Source: JANMEX01 sp031422915 (GTDB lineage Bacteria; Pseudomonadota; Alphaproteobacteria; Rhizobiales; Rhizobiaceae). Taken from it: a stretch of DNA of 64,000 bases. Below, in pieces: positions 16,549 through 25,412 of the stretch. The notes under the pieces were generated by a model. That model saw only the letters and a program-made list of their open reading frames with translations. It was not told the origin of the DNA and searched no databases. The stretch lies in assembly GCA_031422915.1 (NCBI GenBank), contig JANPEK010000119.1, positions 1 to 64,000 on the forward strand, read 5' to 3'. The translations under genes and the position numbers were made by a program. Each line of letters begins with the position of its first letter. The stretch's first letter is position 1.

Positions 16549-17864
16549 GCGCCACGTCAGACTATTCCGAATGGGCACGTGACGTTCCCACGTCAACGCG
16601 CAAGATTGCGTGGGTCTCTTACGCCACCGTTGCTGCGTTCTTGCTGGCGTTCGGCATCTGGGGTGTCAAGGCGCCGCTGGACGGCGCAGCAATTGCCTCA
16701 GGTGTAATTGCGGCTGCCGGAAAAAACCTGCCAATCCAACATTTGGAAGGCGGGAACATTGAGGAAGTTCTGGTGCATGAAGGCGAACGTGTGAAAGCTG
16801 GAGTGCCCCTGTACAAACTTGACCAAACGGTGCCACAAACCCAGCTGAACCGGCTTACCAAAGCCAAATCGTCGTTTCAAGCGCGCGCCGAGCGACTCAA
16901 GGCTGAGCGGGATGGCAAGACAGAACTGGTGTTCGCGCCGGCACTGAAGACTTCAACCGATCCGGATATTGTTGAAATCGTCAGCGAACAAACCAATGAT
17001 TTCCTCAACGGCCTGCGCCGTCACGAGTCTGAAATCGGCATTTTGCAGCAAAGAGTAGAGGCCCTTCAGGAATCAATTGCCGGATTGGACGCACAGAAAA
17101 AGGCCGCTGACGATCAGTTGGCCATTGTCGATGACGAAATCTTGCGCAAAAAGAAGCTCTTGGACAAGGGCCTGACAGACCGCTCACAATTCACAGCATT
17201 GATGCGCAATCAAGCGGAATTGCTGGGTCAAATCGGTTCTGTTACCTCAAACATCGCGAGCGCAAAAACCCAGATTGTCGAAGCCAAACAACAGATTGAA
17301 CGGGCGGCAACTCAACGGATCGAACAGGCCTCCAAGGACCTGACGGACATCAGGCGTCAGGAGACCGACTTTGACGAGCAAATCATTGCTGCAAGGTCAG
17401 TACTTGATCGCACTGTTGTCAGCGCGCCGGTTGATGGCATCGTCATTCGCATGAACATCAACAGCAAGGGTAGTGTTGTGCGGCCCGGCGAGACGCTGCT
17501 TGAACTCCTGCCGACCACAAGCGACTTGATTGTTGAAGCAAAAATGAACCCGCTGGAGGTCGACGCCATTCGCATCGGCCAGGACGCGCGTCTCCGTTTC
17601 GTCGCTCTGAACGCCCGCTCCACGCCTGAAGTCGCAGGCAAAGTTACCTTCATTTCGCCCGATAGCCTGATCGACGAAGCGACGCGGCAAGCGTACTACG
17701 CCGTCAGACTGCGCATCGACAAATTGCCGCCGGAAATCGCCGCCGATCAGGTGTTCCCGGGTATGCCGGTTGAGGTGTTCATTTCGACGGGTGACAGAAC
17801 ATTCGCTGAATATCTCGCCCGCCCGATAACAGACTCTTTCTCGCGCGCTTTCCGCGAAGAATGA
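16545..17864 (+). CDS. prsE: Type I secretion membrane-fusion protein (PrsE/HlyD family)
   Basis: A 439-residue protein with one N-terminal membrane anchor (about residues 20-42), a split lipoyl-like domain beginning NLPIQHLEGGNIEEVLVHEG, long periplasmic coiled coils (about 100-280) and a second lipoyl/beta-barrel part with VDGIVIRMN and VVRPGETLLELLP. These features define HlyD-type adaptors bridging the ABC transporter to an outer-membrane TolC channel. ATG 16545 overlaps the prsD stop as ATGA. A TolC gene is not in the window. Confidence 0.9.
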   Translation: MSATSDYSEWARDVPTSTRKIAWVSYATVAAFLLAFGIWGVKAPLDGAAIASGVIAAAGKNLPIQHLEGGNIEEVLVHEGERVKAGVPLYKLDQTVPQTQLNRLTKAKSSFQARAERLKAERDGKTELVFAPALKTSTDPDIVEIVSEQTNDFLNGLRRHESEIGILQQRVEALQESIAGLDAQKKAADDQLAIVDDEILRKKKLLDKGLTDRSQFTALMRNQAELLGQIGSVTSNIASAKTQIVEAKQQIERAATQRIEQASKDLTDIRRQETDFDEQIIAARSVLDRTVVSAPVDGIVIRMNINSKGSVVRPGETLLELLPTTSDLIVEAKMNPLEVDAIRIGQDARLRFVALNARSTPEVAGKVTFISPDSLIDEATRQAYYAVRLRIDKLPPEIAADQVFPGMPVEVFISTGDRTFAEYLARPITDSFSRAFREE

Positions 17865-17989
17865 CTCCGGGTTTCTTCGCACTGCCGCGCGTCCGCGCGA
17901 TTTCACTACTGCGCTTGGCGTTTTGTTTGTCTTTTGCGTTGATATTGGCATTCCTTGACATATCAGCTTGGGAAGTGCGGGAGTCCTGA

Positions 17990-18979
17990 ATGGCAATTCT
18001 GGTAACAGGTGGCGCGGGCTACATCGGCAGCCATATGGTCTGGAGGCTGCTGGATACCGGTGAGAAGGTGGTCGTTGCGGATCGCCTGTCAACCGGATTC
18101 GACTGGGCAGTAGCGCCCGAAGCTGCACTTGAAGTTGGCGACATTGGCGACCCCGCATTTGTCGGCGCACTTTTTGCTCGCCACAAAATTGAGGCCATCA
18201 TCCATTTTGCGGGCTCGGTTGTCGTGCCCGATTCTGTAGCGGACCCGCTGACCTACTACGACAACAACACCGTGAAATCACGTCTCTTGATCGAGCATGC
18301 ACTCAAAAACAAAATTGACAAATTCATCTTCTCGTCTACCGCTGCCGTCTACGGAAGTGTCAGCAGCGACCTGGTCACGGAAGCTGCGGCGACTGTCCCC
18401 GAATCGCCCTATGGCCGCTCCAAGTTGATGACAGAGTGGATGTTGAAAGACGCGGCAGCCGCCCATGATTTCAGCTTCACGGCTCTGCGCTATTTCAACG
18501 TGTCGGGAGCTGATCCACAAGGGCGCACCGGGCAATCAACCAAAGGTGCAACCCATCTTTTGAAGGTTGCCTGTGAAACCGCCGTTGGCAAACGCCAGTC
18601 GATGCAGGTATTCGGAACAGACTATCCAACGCCGGACGGCACGTGCGTGCGGGACTATATCCACGTCACAGACTTGGTTGATGCCCACTATCTGGCGCTC
18701 AAGCGCCTGCGCGAAGGTGGCAACAGTTTGATCGCCAACTGTGGCTATGGCCGCGGGTTCTCAGTGCTGGATGTCATAAACACAGTGAAGAACGTAGCTG
18801 GTCGCGACTTCGATGTGGACTTCGCACCGCGAAGAGCCGGTGATGCAATCTCGGTGGTAGCCAATTCGGACTGCGCGAAAAGAGAGCTCAACTGGCAACC
18901 AAATCACAATGACCTGGAGCTGATTGTGCGAACGGCGCTGGACTGGGAGAAGTCATTGAAGTTCAGAAACTTGGCCTAG
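17990..18979 (+). CDS. galE: UDP-glucose 4-epimerase
   Basis: A 329-residue extended short-chain dehydrogenase. It has the NAD-binding GGAGYIGSH at residues 7-15, FIFSSTAAVYG with the active-site serine/threonine, the catalytic YGRSK, and the substrate segments RYFNVSGADP and DGTCVRDYIHV typical of GalE. It interconverts UDP-glucose and UDP-galactose for exopolysaccharide and LPS sugars; rhizobial orthologues are called exoB. It lies 125 bases after the type I secretion pair, which in rhizobia can export polysaccharide-processing enzymes, so a surface-polysaccharide link is plausible. It is convergent with fliK. Confidence 0.95.
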   Translation: MAILVTGGAGYIGSHMVWRLLDTGEKVVVADRLSTGFDWAVAPEAALEVGDIGDPAFVGALFARHKIEAIIHFAGSVVVPDSVADPLTYYDNNTVKSRLLIEHALKNKIDKFIFSSTAAVYGSVSSDLVTEAAATVPESPYGRSKLMTEWMLKDAAAAHDFSFTALRYFNVSGADPQGRTGQSTKGATHLLKVACETAVGKRQSMQVFGTDYPTPDGTCVRDYIHVTDLVDAHYLALKRLREGGNSLIANCGYGRGFSVLDVINTVKNVAGRDFDVDFAPRRAGDAISVVANSDCAKRELNWQPNHNDLELIVRTALDWEKSLKFRNLA

Positions 18980-19018
18980 AAAACGATTATCGTTTCAAAT
19001 CTCCAAATTGTCTTTACA

Positions 19019-20053
19019 TCAATCAATATTGTTTACATATTTGCTAATTATCGTAACTATTCGTGAAATAAATTCATTGTCTGAATTACAGTTTTGTTCT
19101 GATTCTATCGCTTTTGAAATCCTGCTTGGGGTCAAAGGCGTTTTCTTGGTATTTTCCATTATTCTATTACTAATCACACGCTCCATTATTGGATTTATCT
19201 GCAGGTAAGACACATCAATGTTTTCGGCCCGCAGTCCAACCAAGATGGCGCTTCTTTGACTTTCGAGTTTGCTTCGCATGGTGTCATGGGAGGCTTGGAC
19301 CGTAACACCAATCGCCTCATTTTTCATGGTGATCCGGATCGTAATTTTTTCGGCAGTTTCTGCGTTAACACTGACAATTTCGGCATTGAGCGGCGAAGTA
19401 ACACTGGTCGATGCCCTGTCCGGAGAACTCGACCGAAGACTAATTGCATCGATTTGGACAACCTTGCTTGTGTCTGGAACAGACTGATGCAAATTGAATG
19501 CCGTACTTTGATAAAACAGGTCGAGTTGCCCGGTTGCATTTGCTTTGACCGAAAAATCCGGTTCAGCAATGCGCGACTGCTTATCCAATTTTCTGCCGGC
19601 AATTGCGGGAAGCTCGCTGGGATACTTGGTTGCAACAGCTCTTGAATGCACGACATGAGACAACCGCGCAGGCGCAGCTTGCGCAAGAAACGAATGCTCA
19701 ATGCCACGGTGGGGCGTAACGCCTTCAACAAAAATTACGCCCGCCAAGACGTCAAGCGCCGACATGTCCTGTCTCTGTTCGTCCAGCGCCTGATCCGTAT
19801 CTGCACGGCTATGCACCAGAGGATCAGCGTTGTCGAGACATACGGCACTTGAACGGCACACGACACTCAGGCCTCTGGGCGATGCTGCAGCCACAGTCGC
19901 GATGCCATTTTCAGAAATCGCCACCACATCAGCGCTGCTCTGCTCCAAAGCCTCGTGAAAGCTCGGCCGGGACGAGTCGGGCACTTCGGGTCTGCGTAAG
20001 TCTGTCGAAGCCAAGTTGGAACTCTTGCAATGCGGCAGTTGAACTTGGGTCAT
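19019..20053 (-). CDS. fliK: Flagellar hook-length control protein, FliK/MotD-like
   Basis: A 344-residue protein with a variable, Ser/Ala-rich first two thirds and a FliK C-terminal-like core (about residues 235-290: KITIRITMKNEAIGVTVQAS, then ILVGLRAENIDVSYLQI). In S. meliloti the gene after motB-motC, once called motD, is FliK, which sets hook length through the export gate. The position here, overlapping motC by ATGA, supports the call. The last 60 residues lie in DNA much richer in A+T than the surroundings (about 19019-19210) and have no recognisable domain. The N-terminal half is too diverged to assign. Confidence 0.75.
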   Translation of the reverse strand: MTQVQLPHCKSSNLASTDLRRPEVPDSSRPSFHEALEQSSADVVAISENGIATVAAASPRGLSVVCRSSAVCLDNADPLVHSRADTDQALDEQRQDMSALDVLAGVIFVEGVTPHRGIEHSFLAQAAPARLSHVVHSRAVATKYPSELPAIAGRKLDKQSRIAEPDFSVKANATGQLDLFYQSTAFNLHQSVPDTSKVVQIDAISLRSSSPDRASTSVTSPLNAEIVSVNAETAEKITIRITMKNEAIGVTVQASHDTMRSKLESQRSAILVGLRAENIDVSYLQINPIMERVISNRIMENTKKTPLTPSRISKAIESEQNCNSDNEFISRIVTIISKYVNNID

Positions 20054-21324
20054 TCGCCAATCGTTCCAACATCGTGTTCGATCTGGCTTAGCTCACGCAA
20101 GTCATTTGCAAACCGCGCCAAAAACCAACCGTCGAATTCAGCCCTCGCCATTGCGCTTGTAGTGTTGCGCGCCCCTTCGCCGTCCGGGTTGTCAATCAAC
20201 TGTGCCATCAATATGCCGAACGGCGCGCTTGGCACAGTACGATCGGCATCTTGCACCGCCATTTTTTTGTCTGAATCGGCCTCAAAACCTTGTCCTCGAA
20301 TTTCATCAAACATGCGCTCAAGCGTATGGAAGGCTTTGTCCCTCATAAGACTGTCGCTTTTGTCGAGTGAACCAAAACCGTCGCGCTTGGCTGCTACCAA
20401 AAGTGCCGGTGTTTCCAAAACTTTGATATTGGATATCAGTCCATAGAGGTTGAACTTCCTCTTCAGGGACTCGTCTTGCTGCATCAAACTGTCAGACGAG
20501 CCACGTGTAATTTGACGAAGCATGTCAAGACGACCGTCAATTGCACACGAGGTAAGGAGCCTTGATATCAAGGTATGCCGATTGGTTGATGGCAGTCCCG
20601 CGACGATCTTGAGCGCTTGGGACAGTTCATCTGCTGTCAAAAATCGGATCAACCCGGCAACATAGCTATCGATGAACTGGCTGGCGAAGGGCGACGAAAA
20701 ATAGCGTCGAAGATAGAGATTGGACACCCGTTGGAAAGTCGTCTCGTCCCCGCTCGCAAGGCCAAGAGCCAAAAGTCGCCGAAGCGCCACCTCTTCTAAA
20801 AGCGTCCCCGGCGCCTCCAGCACCACCGTTCCAAAGCTGCGCCTCGCTGTCTCGATGTCATTGTCCAGGCTCGCAGTGCCAAGCGCCAGCATGACGTACG
20901 GGGTAAGTCCGCCCGATATTGAACGGGGGTCAATCTGAGCAAACCGTCGCGCAGCCTCACCCATATCGCCTGATGCATAGAGTTCCGTCGCCTGACCAAC
21001 TGCGAAAAAGCGGCTTTGCTTGTCGACTTTTGCCAGTAAATCCTTTGAAGCTGCCGCATCACCGCCACTCAGGGCAAAGCCGATAACTGTCTTTTCCCAA
21101 TCGGACACTGCTTCTGCATCAGAAACAGGCTTGCTGAGTTCAAGCTCCAGACGCGCAAGTATTTCCGTCTGCGCAGCAGCGGCAATCGGATCGCCGTATG
21201 CAAAATTGTCTTGTACCTGATGCAATGCACTCAGCATTGCGGCTGGCAAATTGCCGTTCTGTCCGTGCCCTGCCGTTGGAAGAAGGCAAACAATTGCCGC
21301 AACACCTGCAATGGTCCGCAGCAT
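20050..21324 (-). CDS. motC: Chemotaxis/motility protein MotC
   Basis: A 424-residue periplasmic protein with a signal peptide ending AGHGQ near residue 21, then alpha-helical TPR-like repeats. MotC is an alphaproteobacterial stator accessory that binds the periplasmic part of MotB and is required for swimming. The ATG at 21324 overlaps the motB stop as TGATG; a GTG one codon earlier is possible. The order motB-motC-fliK is as in rhizobia. Its own chaperone-like partner motE is found far away, at 51234-51815. Confidence 0.85.
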   Translation of the reverse strand: MLRTIAGVAAIVCLLPTAGHGQNGNLPAAMLSALHQVQDNFAYGDPIAAAAQTEILARLELELSKPVSDAEAVSDWEKTVIGFALSGGDAAASKDLLAKVDKQSRFFAVGQATELYASGDMGEAARRFAQIDPRSISGGLTPYVMLALGTASLDNDIETARRSFGTVVLEAPGTLLEEVALRRLLALGLASGDETTFQRVSNLYLRRYFSSPFASQFIDSYVAGLIRFLTADELSQALKIVAGLPSTNRHTLISRLLTSCAIDGRLDMLRQITRGSSDSLMQQDESLKRKFNLYGLISNIKVLETPALLVAAKRDGFGSLDKSDSLMRDKAFHTLERMFDEIRGQGFEADSDKKMAVQDADRTVPSAPFGILMAQLIDNPDGEGARNTTSAMARAEFDGWFLARFANDLRELSQIEHDVGTIGE

Positions 21325-22520
21325 CACAACGTTCCCAGCAATATTTCAATACGCCGGTTCTCGCCTGAAAGCGGGTCGGCAATATTGCGCAGCTGACGGT
21401 CAGCGTGACCGGCTATCTCTTGAATGCGTCTATCCGGCAGACCGCCATGCAAAAGAATGAAATATGTCGCTTTGGCACGCTGGGTCGACAGTCGCCAATT
21501 GCCATCATCTTCACCTCGAAACTGCCGCCCGTCCGTGTGTCCAAAAATATGAACGCCACCCTTGCGCGCCAGCAGCGTTTTTGAAATTGCTTCCACTGCC
21601 AGCACCATGGCGGGCGCAGGCACAGCGGAGCCGATCTCAAACATCGGGTCTTTGACTGTATCAGAAACAGTGATCAGCACACCCGTATCCGTCGCCTTCA
21701 CGTCGATAGACGCTTCCAATTGTTTGGCGCTGTCAGTCTCGCTTTTCAGCGCGTCATAGATTGCCGCCTTGAGCTCCTTGGCCGCCAACTCCCGCCGCTG
21801 CGTGTCGATCACTTGGTCAGCCTCGTTCGCGCCCAGGCCAATCTCGTTCTGCTCCGCGACGTCCGGCCGTTTCTCACCCGCCTCGCCGTCCCCGGAAGCC
21901 ACGGCACCAGCTGAGGTCTTATCATCCTCAACAGTCTTGGCCTTGCCAACAGCCTTGCCTGTCGCAACGTCGGACGCTTCGCCTTTTCCAGACGAAGACG
22001 GCATGAACGGATCGGCAAAGTCGCCGCCTGAGTTCGTCCGGCTCTCCTTGTTGAGGACTTCCACATCGGCGCTCGAAATGATCCCGACGCTCTTGATCGT
22101 CTCGATTGCGGCAAGCGGCGCGGCAAAAAATGCCGCTTCAAGCGCAGCATCGCCTGCCACACCCGCATCGCGCGATATATCAGCGGTCAAAGAGTTCGTG
22201 GTCGGATTGTCCTTGGAGGTTTTGGACGCCTGTCCGTCGTTGCCGCTTTCCGCCTCGGAAGTCGGACCGCCCTTTTGGTCGTTGATCCCCTTGGAGCTTC
22301 GATTGCGATCAACGAGCTTCACGGGGTTGAAGTAGCTGGCGACTGAACGTTTTGTCTCTTCGTTGGCAGCGTTGATCAGCCAAAGCACCAGAAACAACGC
22401 CATCATGGCTGTCATGAAGTCCGCAAATGCGATCTTCCAAGCGCCGCCATGGTGCGCTTCTTCCTCTTCGTTTCCACGCTTGATGATGATGATTTGGTGC
22501 GCTTTCCCGTCGTCGATCAT
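21324..22520 (-). CDS. motB: Flagellar stator protein MotB
   Basis: A 398-residue protein with one membrane helix whose AFADFMTAMMALFLVLWL carries the proton-binding aspartate (Asp34), a long acidic Ser/Ala/Gly-rich linker of about 180 residues, and a C-terminal OmpA-type peptidoglycan-binding domain with FGHTDGRQF and NWRLSTQRA. It anchors the MotA/MotB stator to the cell wall. ATG 22520 overlaps the stop of the FliH-like gene as ATGA. The linker is much longer than in enteric MotB (about 310 residues total) but usual for MotC-using rhizobia. motA lies in the other flagellar block. Confidence 0.95.
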   Translation of the reverse strand: MIDDGKAHQIIIIKRGNEEEEAHHGGAWKIAFADFMTAMMALFLVLWLINAANEETKRSVASYFNPVKLVDRNRSSKGINDQKGGPTSEAESGNDGQASKTSKDNPTTNSLTADISRDAGVAGDAALEAAFFAAPLAAIETIKSVGIISSADVEVLNKESRTNSGGDFADPFMPSSSGKGEASDVATGKAVGKAKTVEDDKTSAGAVASGDGEAGEKRPDVAEQNEIGLGANEADQVIDTQRRELAAKELKAAIYDALKSETDSAKQLEASIDVKATDTGVLITVSDTVKDPMFEIGSAVPAPAMVLAVEAISKTLLARKGGVHIFGHTDGRQFRGEDDGNWRLSTQRAKATYFILLHGGLPDRRIQEIAGHADRQLRNIADPLSGENRRIEILLGTL

Positions 22521-23218
22521 TGGGCGAAGCCCGCAGAGAGCAACTTCGCCCAATGGTCAAAGCGCGTGGAGAGCAAATGATTGTCATACTCGATTGTAAC
22601 TTCGTCTGAATCCACAAAACCCAACTTGAATCGAAACTTGTTGTCCTCAAAAAGTGGTGACAATTTCTCCACAATCTCCTTGGAACCGCTGATCAGGAAA
22701 AACCCGTCGGAACTGCCGTCGAGCATTTCAAACATTGTTGCTCTTAGCTCAGTGACCGACAAATCCAGTACGGATTGCTCTACAAACGGCGCAACGATGC
22801 GCACCATTTCGCTGCATATCGCTTCGGTAACAGCGGTCGACAATCCGTCGCAAATCTCCGCGATCAAATCGCGCAAGGTTGCAAGCTCGTGCGCAACAAA
22901 CTGTTCATGGCGAGTGTCACAGGTAAACTGCAATGCCGCGATTTGGTTCTCGTATTTCAAGAGTGTCTCTTTGAGGGCGGCAATTTCTGCATCACGTGTG
23001 ATGATGTCACCAAAACGACCCGCCGCTTCCGGCGCGGTTGAACGAGTTGCACCAGCAAGACGATATTGATCATCGCCAGGACTTGCGTCGCGCACCGACT
23101 CAACCAGTGCGAATATCTCTGCGTCCTGCGCTTTGAACAACGGCTCGAAATCGCCCGCATCTCCCGTTGTTGGTACAGTCAGTGGCACGAAGTTTGCTGT
23201 TAACGCCACACCACGCAT
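22517..23218 (-). CDS. Probable divergent FliH (export-ATPase regulator)
   Basis: A 233-residue protein lying between fliF and motB, with overlaps at both ends (TGATG and ATGA). The middle (about 85-125) is a helix with ITRDAEIAALKETLLKYENQIAAL. The C-terminal 100 residues have EMVRIVAPFVEQSVLD, then a VEKLSPLF segment and finally IEYDNHLLSTRFDHWAKLL, an arrangement like the FliH/YscL C-terminal domain (acidic sheet edge followed by a terminal helix containing W and LL). FliH binds FliI and docks it at the C-ring. No other fliH candidate is seen near fliI. The call is by pattern and context. Confidence 0.55.
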   Translation of the reverse strand: MRGVALTANFVPLTVPTTGDAGDFEPLFKAQDAEIFALVESVRDASPGDDQYRLAGATRSTAPEAAGRFGDIITRDAEIAALKETLLKYENQIAALQFTCDTRHEQFVAHELATLRDLIAEICDGLSTAVTEAICSEMVRIVAPFVEQSVLDLSVTELRATMFEMLDGSSDGFFLISGSKEIVEKLSPLFEDNKFRFKLGFVDSDEVTIEYDNHLLSTRFDHWAKLLSAGFAQ

Positions 23219-24795
23219 CACGCCGCTTCTTCCGCAAGCCACTTTTGTATAACTTGCGCCGCGCGCTGCGGATCCGCAGCAGTGATTTCCCGCAACCGCT
23301 TGGTCGCCGCATCGTCCGGCCTTGCAAGAGAGTCAAAAGTCACTTGCTTTGGCTCCTGCATTGTCCCGGTGGGCAATTGGTCAATCGCAAATCCGTCCCC
23401 GGTCTCGCTTTGGCTCAAAGTCTTCAGCGCCGGCCTGATGCCCAGAAGCAAGACAAGCAATGTCACAACGACAAAGGCACCGGCGTTGATCGCAGTCCCG
23501 GCATATCTGGAAAGCGAATCGTAAATGCTGACATCAATGATCGGCTCAAGCGCCTCATCCACAAAATCGAGCGCCGAAATGTTGAGCTTGTCGCCTCTGA
23601 CCGTGTCAACACCCGCCGCCGAGATGACCACTTTCCGGATTTCTGTCAGTCGCGCGTCAATCTCCGGCTGCTTCGCCTTTGGCCCGAGCAGTTTGGCAAT
23701 TTTTGCCCTGTTCAAGACCACGGATATCGCAAGCCGTTCAATCCTGTAGCCGCTGCGCTCGGTGGCGACCTGCTTGGAGCTGATCTCATAATTTGTCGTC
23801 TCCTCCCGCTTCTGGCTTTTTTCGTCAGTGACGGGACCGGATGACTTGGCAGTCTGCGCTTGCGGCAGGTTTTGCTCTACCGAGACATTTTGCGATTCAG
23901 ACTTCTGCGTCGAGGAATCCTCCGCCCGTACCACCTGCACCGATCGCTCCACGCGCGTCGCAGGATCAAAGGTCGTCTCTTGTACGGTCCGGCGGTCCGT
24001 GTCGATCTGCGCCTGCACGCTGACACGATAATTGAACGCGCCAAGCTGGGGACCAAGCGCGATGCCGATTTTCCGTTCGATATCGGCCTCGATATTCCTC
24101 TGCGTATCAAGCGCGCCTGACAAAGCATTGGAAAACTGGTCCTGGCCTGACGCCAACAGGTTCCCTTCCGAATCCATCATCGTCACATCATCGCTCGAAA
24201 GCCCGGGTACGGCTGCTGCCACGAGATGGCGGATGGCGTTGGCCTTGTCCGCAATCTGGTTCTTGTCCGCTTTGATCAAAATGGAGGCGGTTGGCTTCTT
24301 CTCGCGGTCGCGAAATACCGTCCGGTCGGGCATTACGATATGCACGCGCGCCGCCTTGACGCCATCAACAGCCTGGATTGACCGGGCAATCTCCCCTTCC
24401 AGGGCACGGACGCGCGTCACCTCCTGCATGAAGGACGTCAGGCCCAAGGAACCCAGATTGTCGAACAACTCGTATCCGGCACCGGAACTTGCAGGCAGTC
24501 CTTTTTCCGCCAAGATCATGCGCGCCCGGCTTGCCTGACCGGCTGCGATCAGCACGCTTGTTCCGGTGTTATCAACGTCGAAGGCAAAGCCGGATTCAGC
24601 CAGCGCGATCCCGACGCGGTTAACATCATCACGGTCAAGGCCGACGTAGAGCGTCTCAAACGCGGGCTTGTTCAAATAAACTGCGGACAAGCCTATAACT
24701 GTCGTCAACGTTATGAGAATGGCAGCCAACGTCATCAGTCGCCGCGCGCCGAGAGCCGTGAGGCTTCGCAAAAACATATCTAGCTGTTGGCGCAA
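23218..24795 (-). CDS. fliF: Flagellar MS-ring protein FliF
   Basis: A 525-residue protein with two membrane helices, about residues 20-41 and 432-455, bracketing the periplasmic ring-building domains. Conserved parts seen are YVGLDRDDV, GYELFDN, the LEGEIARSIQ and VKAARVHIVMPD secretin/YscJ-like segments and GNLLAS. The C-terminal cytoplasmic tail binds FliG. The gene runs into the FliH-like gene with a one-base overlap. TTG 24795 has GGAA upstream with good spacing; ATG 24777 lacks one, so the TTG start is preferred but not certain. In typical rhizobial maps fliF sits near flhB-fliG; here it precedes motB. Confidence 0.95.
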   Translation of the reverse strand: MRQQLDMFLRSLTALGARRLMTLAAILITLTTVIGLSAVYLNKPAFETLYVGLDRDDVNRVGIALAESGFAFDVDNTGTSVLIAAGQASRARMILAEKGLPASSGAGYELFDNLGSLGLTSFMQEVTRVRALEGEIARSIQAVDGVKAARVHIVMPDRTVFRDREKKPTASILIKADKNQIADKANAIRHLVAAAVPGLSSDDVTMMDSEGNLLASGQDQFSNALSGALDTQRNIEADIERKIGIALGPQLGAFNYRVSVQAQIDTDRRTVQETTFDPATRVERSVQVVRAEDSSTQKSESQNVSVEQNLPQAQTAKSSGPVTDEKSQKREETTNYEISSKQVATERSGYRIERLAISVVLNRAKIAKLLGPKAKQPEIDARLTEIRKVVISAAGVDTVRGDKLNISALDFVDEALEPIIDVSIYDSLSRYAGTAINAGAFVVVTLLVLLLGIRPALKTLSQSETGDGFAIDQLPTGTMQEPKQVTFDSLARPDDAATKRLREITAADPQRAAQVIQKWLAEEAA

Positions 24796-24906
24796 TTTGG
24801 AATTCCATTTCCGGATGGAACCAAACTACGGATCGAAACTTGCGCCAAAATTGCGCGCAGCGCTCGGTTTACCGGGGCATTACGACCCAGCCGATGTCAT
24901 AATGGT

Positions 24907-25371
24907 CTATGCCGCGTGGCTCGTGGGCTGCGACGTCAGGAACGCATAAATCGCCGTGGCATCTTTGGTGCCACGCAACTTGGCCACCATGTCCGGCTCG
25001 CGCAAGATACGGGCAATGCGCGACAGCGCTTTCAGATGATCAGCCCCTGCTGTCTCTGGCGCAAGCAACAAAAACACGAGATCAACCGGCTCATCGTCGA
25101 GAGCCTCAAAATCAACTGCCGCATCAAGACGCGCAAACACACCCGTGATCGACTTGATGTTTTTCAGCTTGCCGTGGGGAATGGCAATACCGCTGCCAAC
25201 ACCGGTCGACCCAAGCTTCTCGCGCTGCACAATCGTATCAAATATATCGCGCTCGCCTATCCCGGTAATTTCCGATGCCTTCTCTGACAGAAGCTGCATA
25301 AGCTGCTTTTTCGAACTCGCCTTAAGAGCAGGCAGGATCGCTTTTTGCGTTACAAGATCACTGAGATCCAT
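24907..25371 (-). CDS. ptsN: Nitrogen PTS EIIA protein PtsN
   Basis: A 154-residue EIIA-Ntr with the phosphorylated histidine 66 in IAIPHGKLK. It receives phosphate from NPr and acts as a regulator of nitrogen, potassium and ABC-transporter functions. It is the last gene of the conserved block lptC-lptA-lptB-rpoN-hpf-ptsN, 41 bases after hpf. ATG 25371 is chosen; a GTG one codon earlier is possible. About 110 bases separate it from fliF, downstream on the same strand; that gap includes a small TTCCAT/ATGGAA hairpin. Confidence 0.95.
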   Translation of the reverse strand: MDLSDLVTQKAILPALKASSKKQLMQLLSEKASEITGIGERDIFDTIVQREKLGSTGVGSGIAIPHGKLKNIKSITGVFARLDAAVDFEALDDEPVDLVFLLLAPETAGADHLKALSRIARILREPDMVAKLRGTKDATAIYAFLTSQPTSHAA

Positions 25372-25412
25372 CACATCAAAACCTAATTGGGCTGGGTCCG
25401 GTGGACGTTGCC

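Noticed and set aside
15601..16596. A 331-codon open frame on the minus strand opposite prsD
   Set aside because: It lies wholly antisense to a well-conserved ABC transporter gene, has no family resemblance and no ribosome-binding site. It is a by-product of codon bias.
18979..18996. Hairpin GAAAACGA/TCGTTTC between galE and fliK as a terminator
   Set aside because: The stem is A+T-rich and no T tract follows on either strand, so there is not enough support for an intrinsic terminator.
24796..24906. A sigma-54 promoter for fliF
   Set aside because: A TGGCGC stretch is present in the gap but the matching -12 TTGC at the correct spacing is not, so I do not call it.
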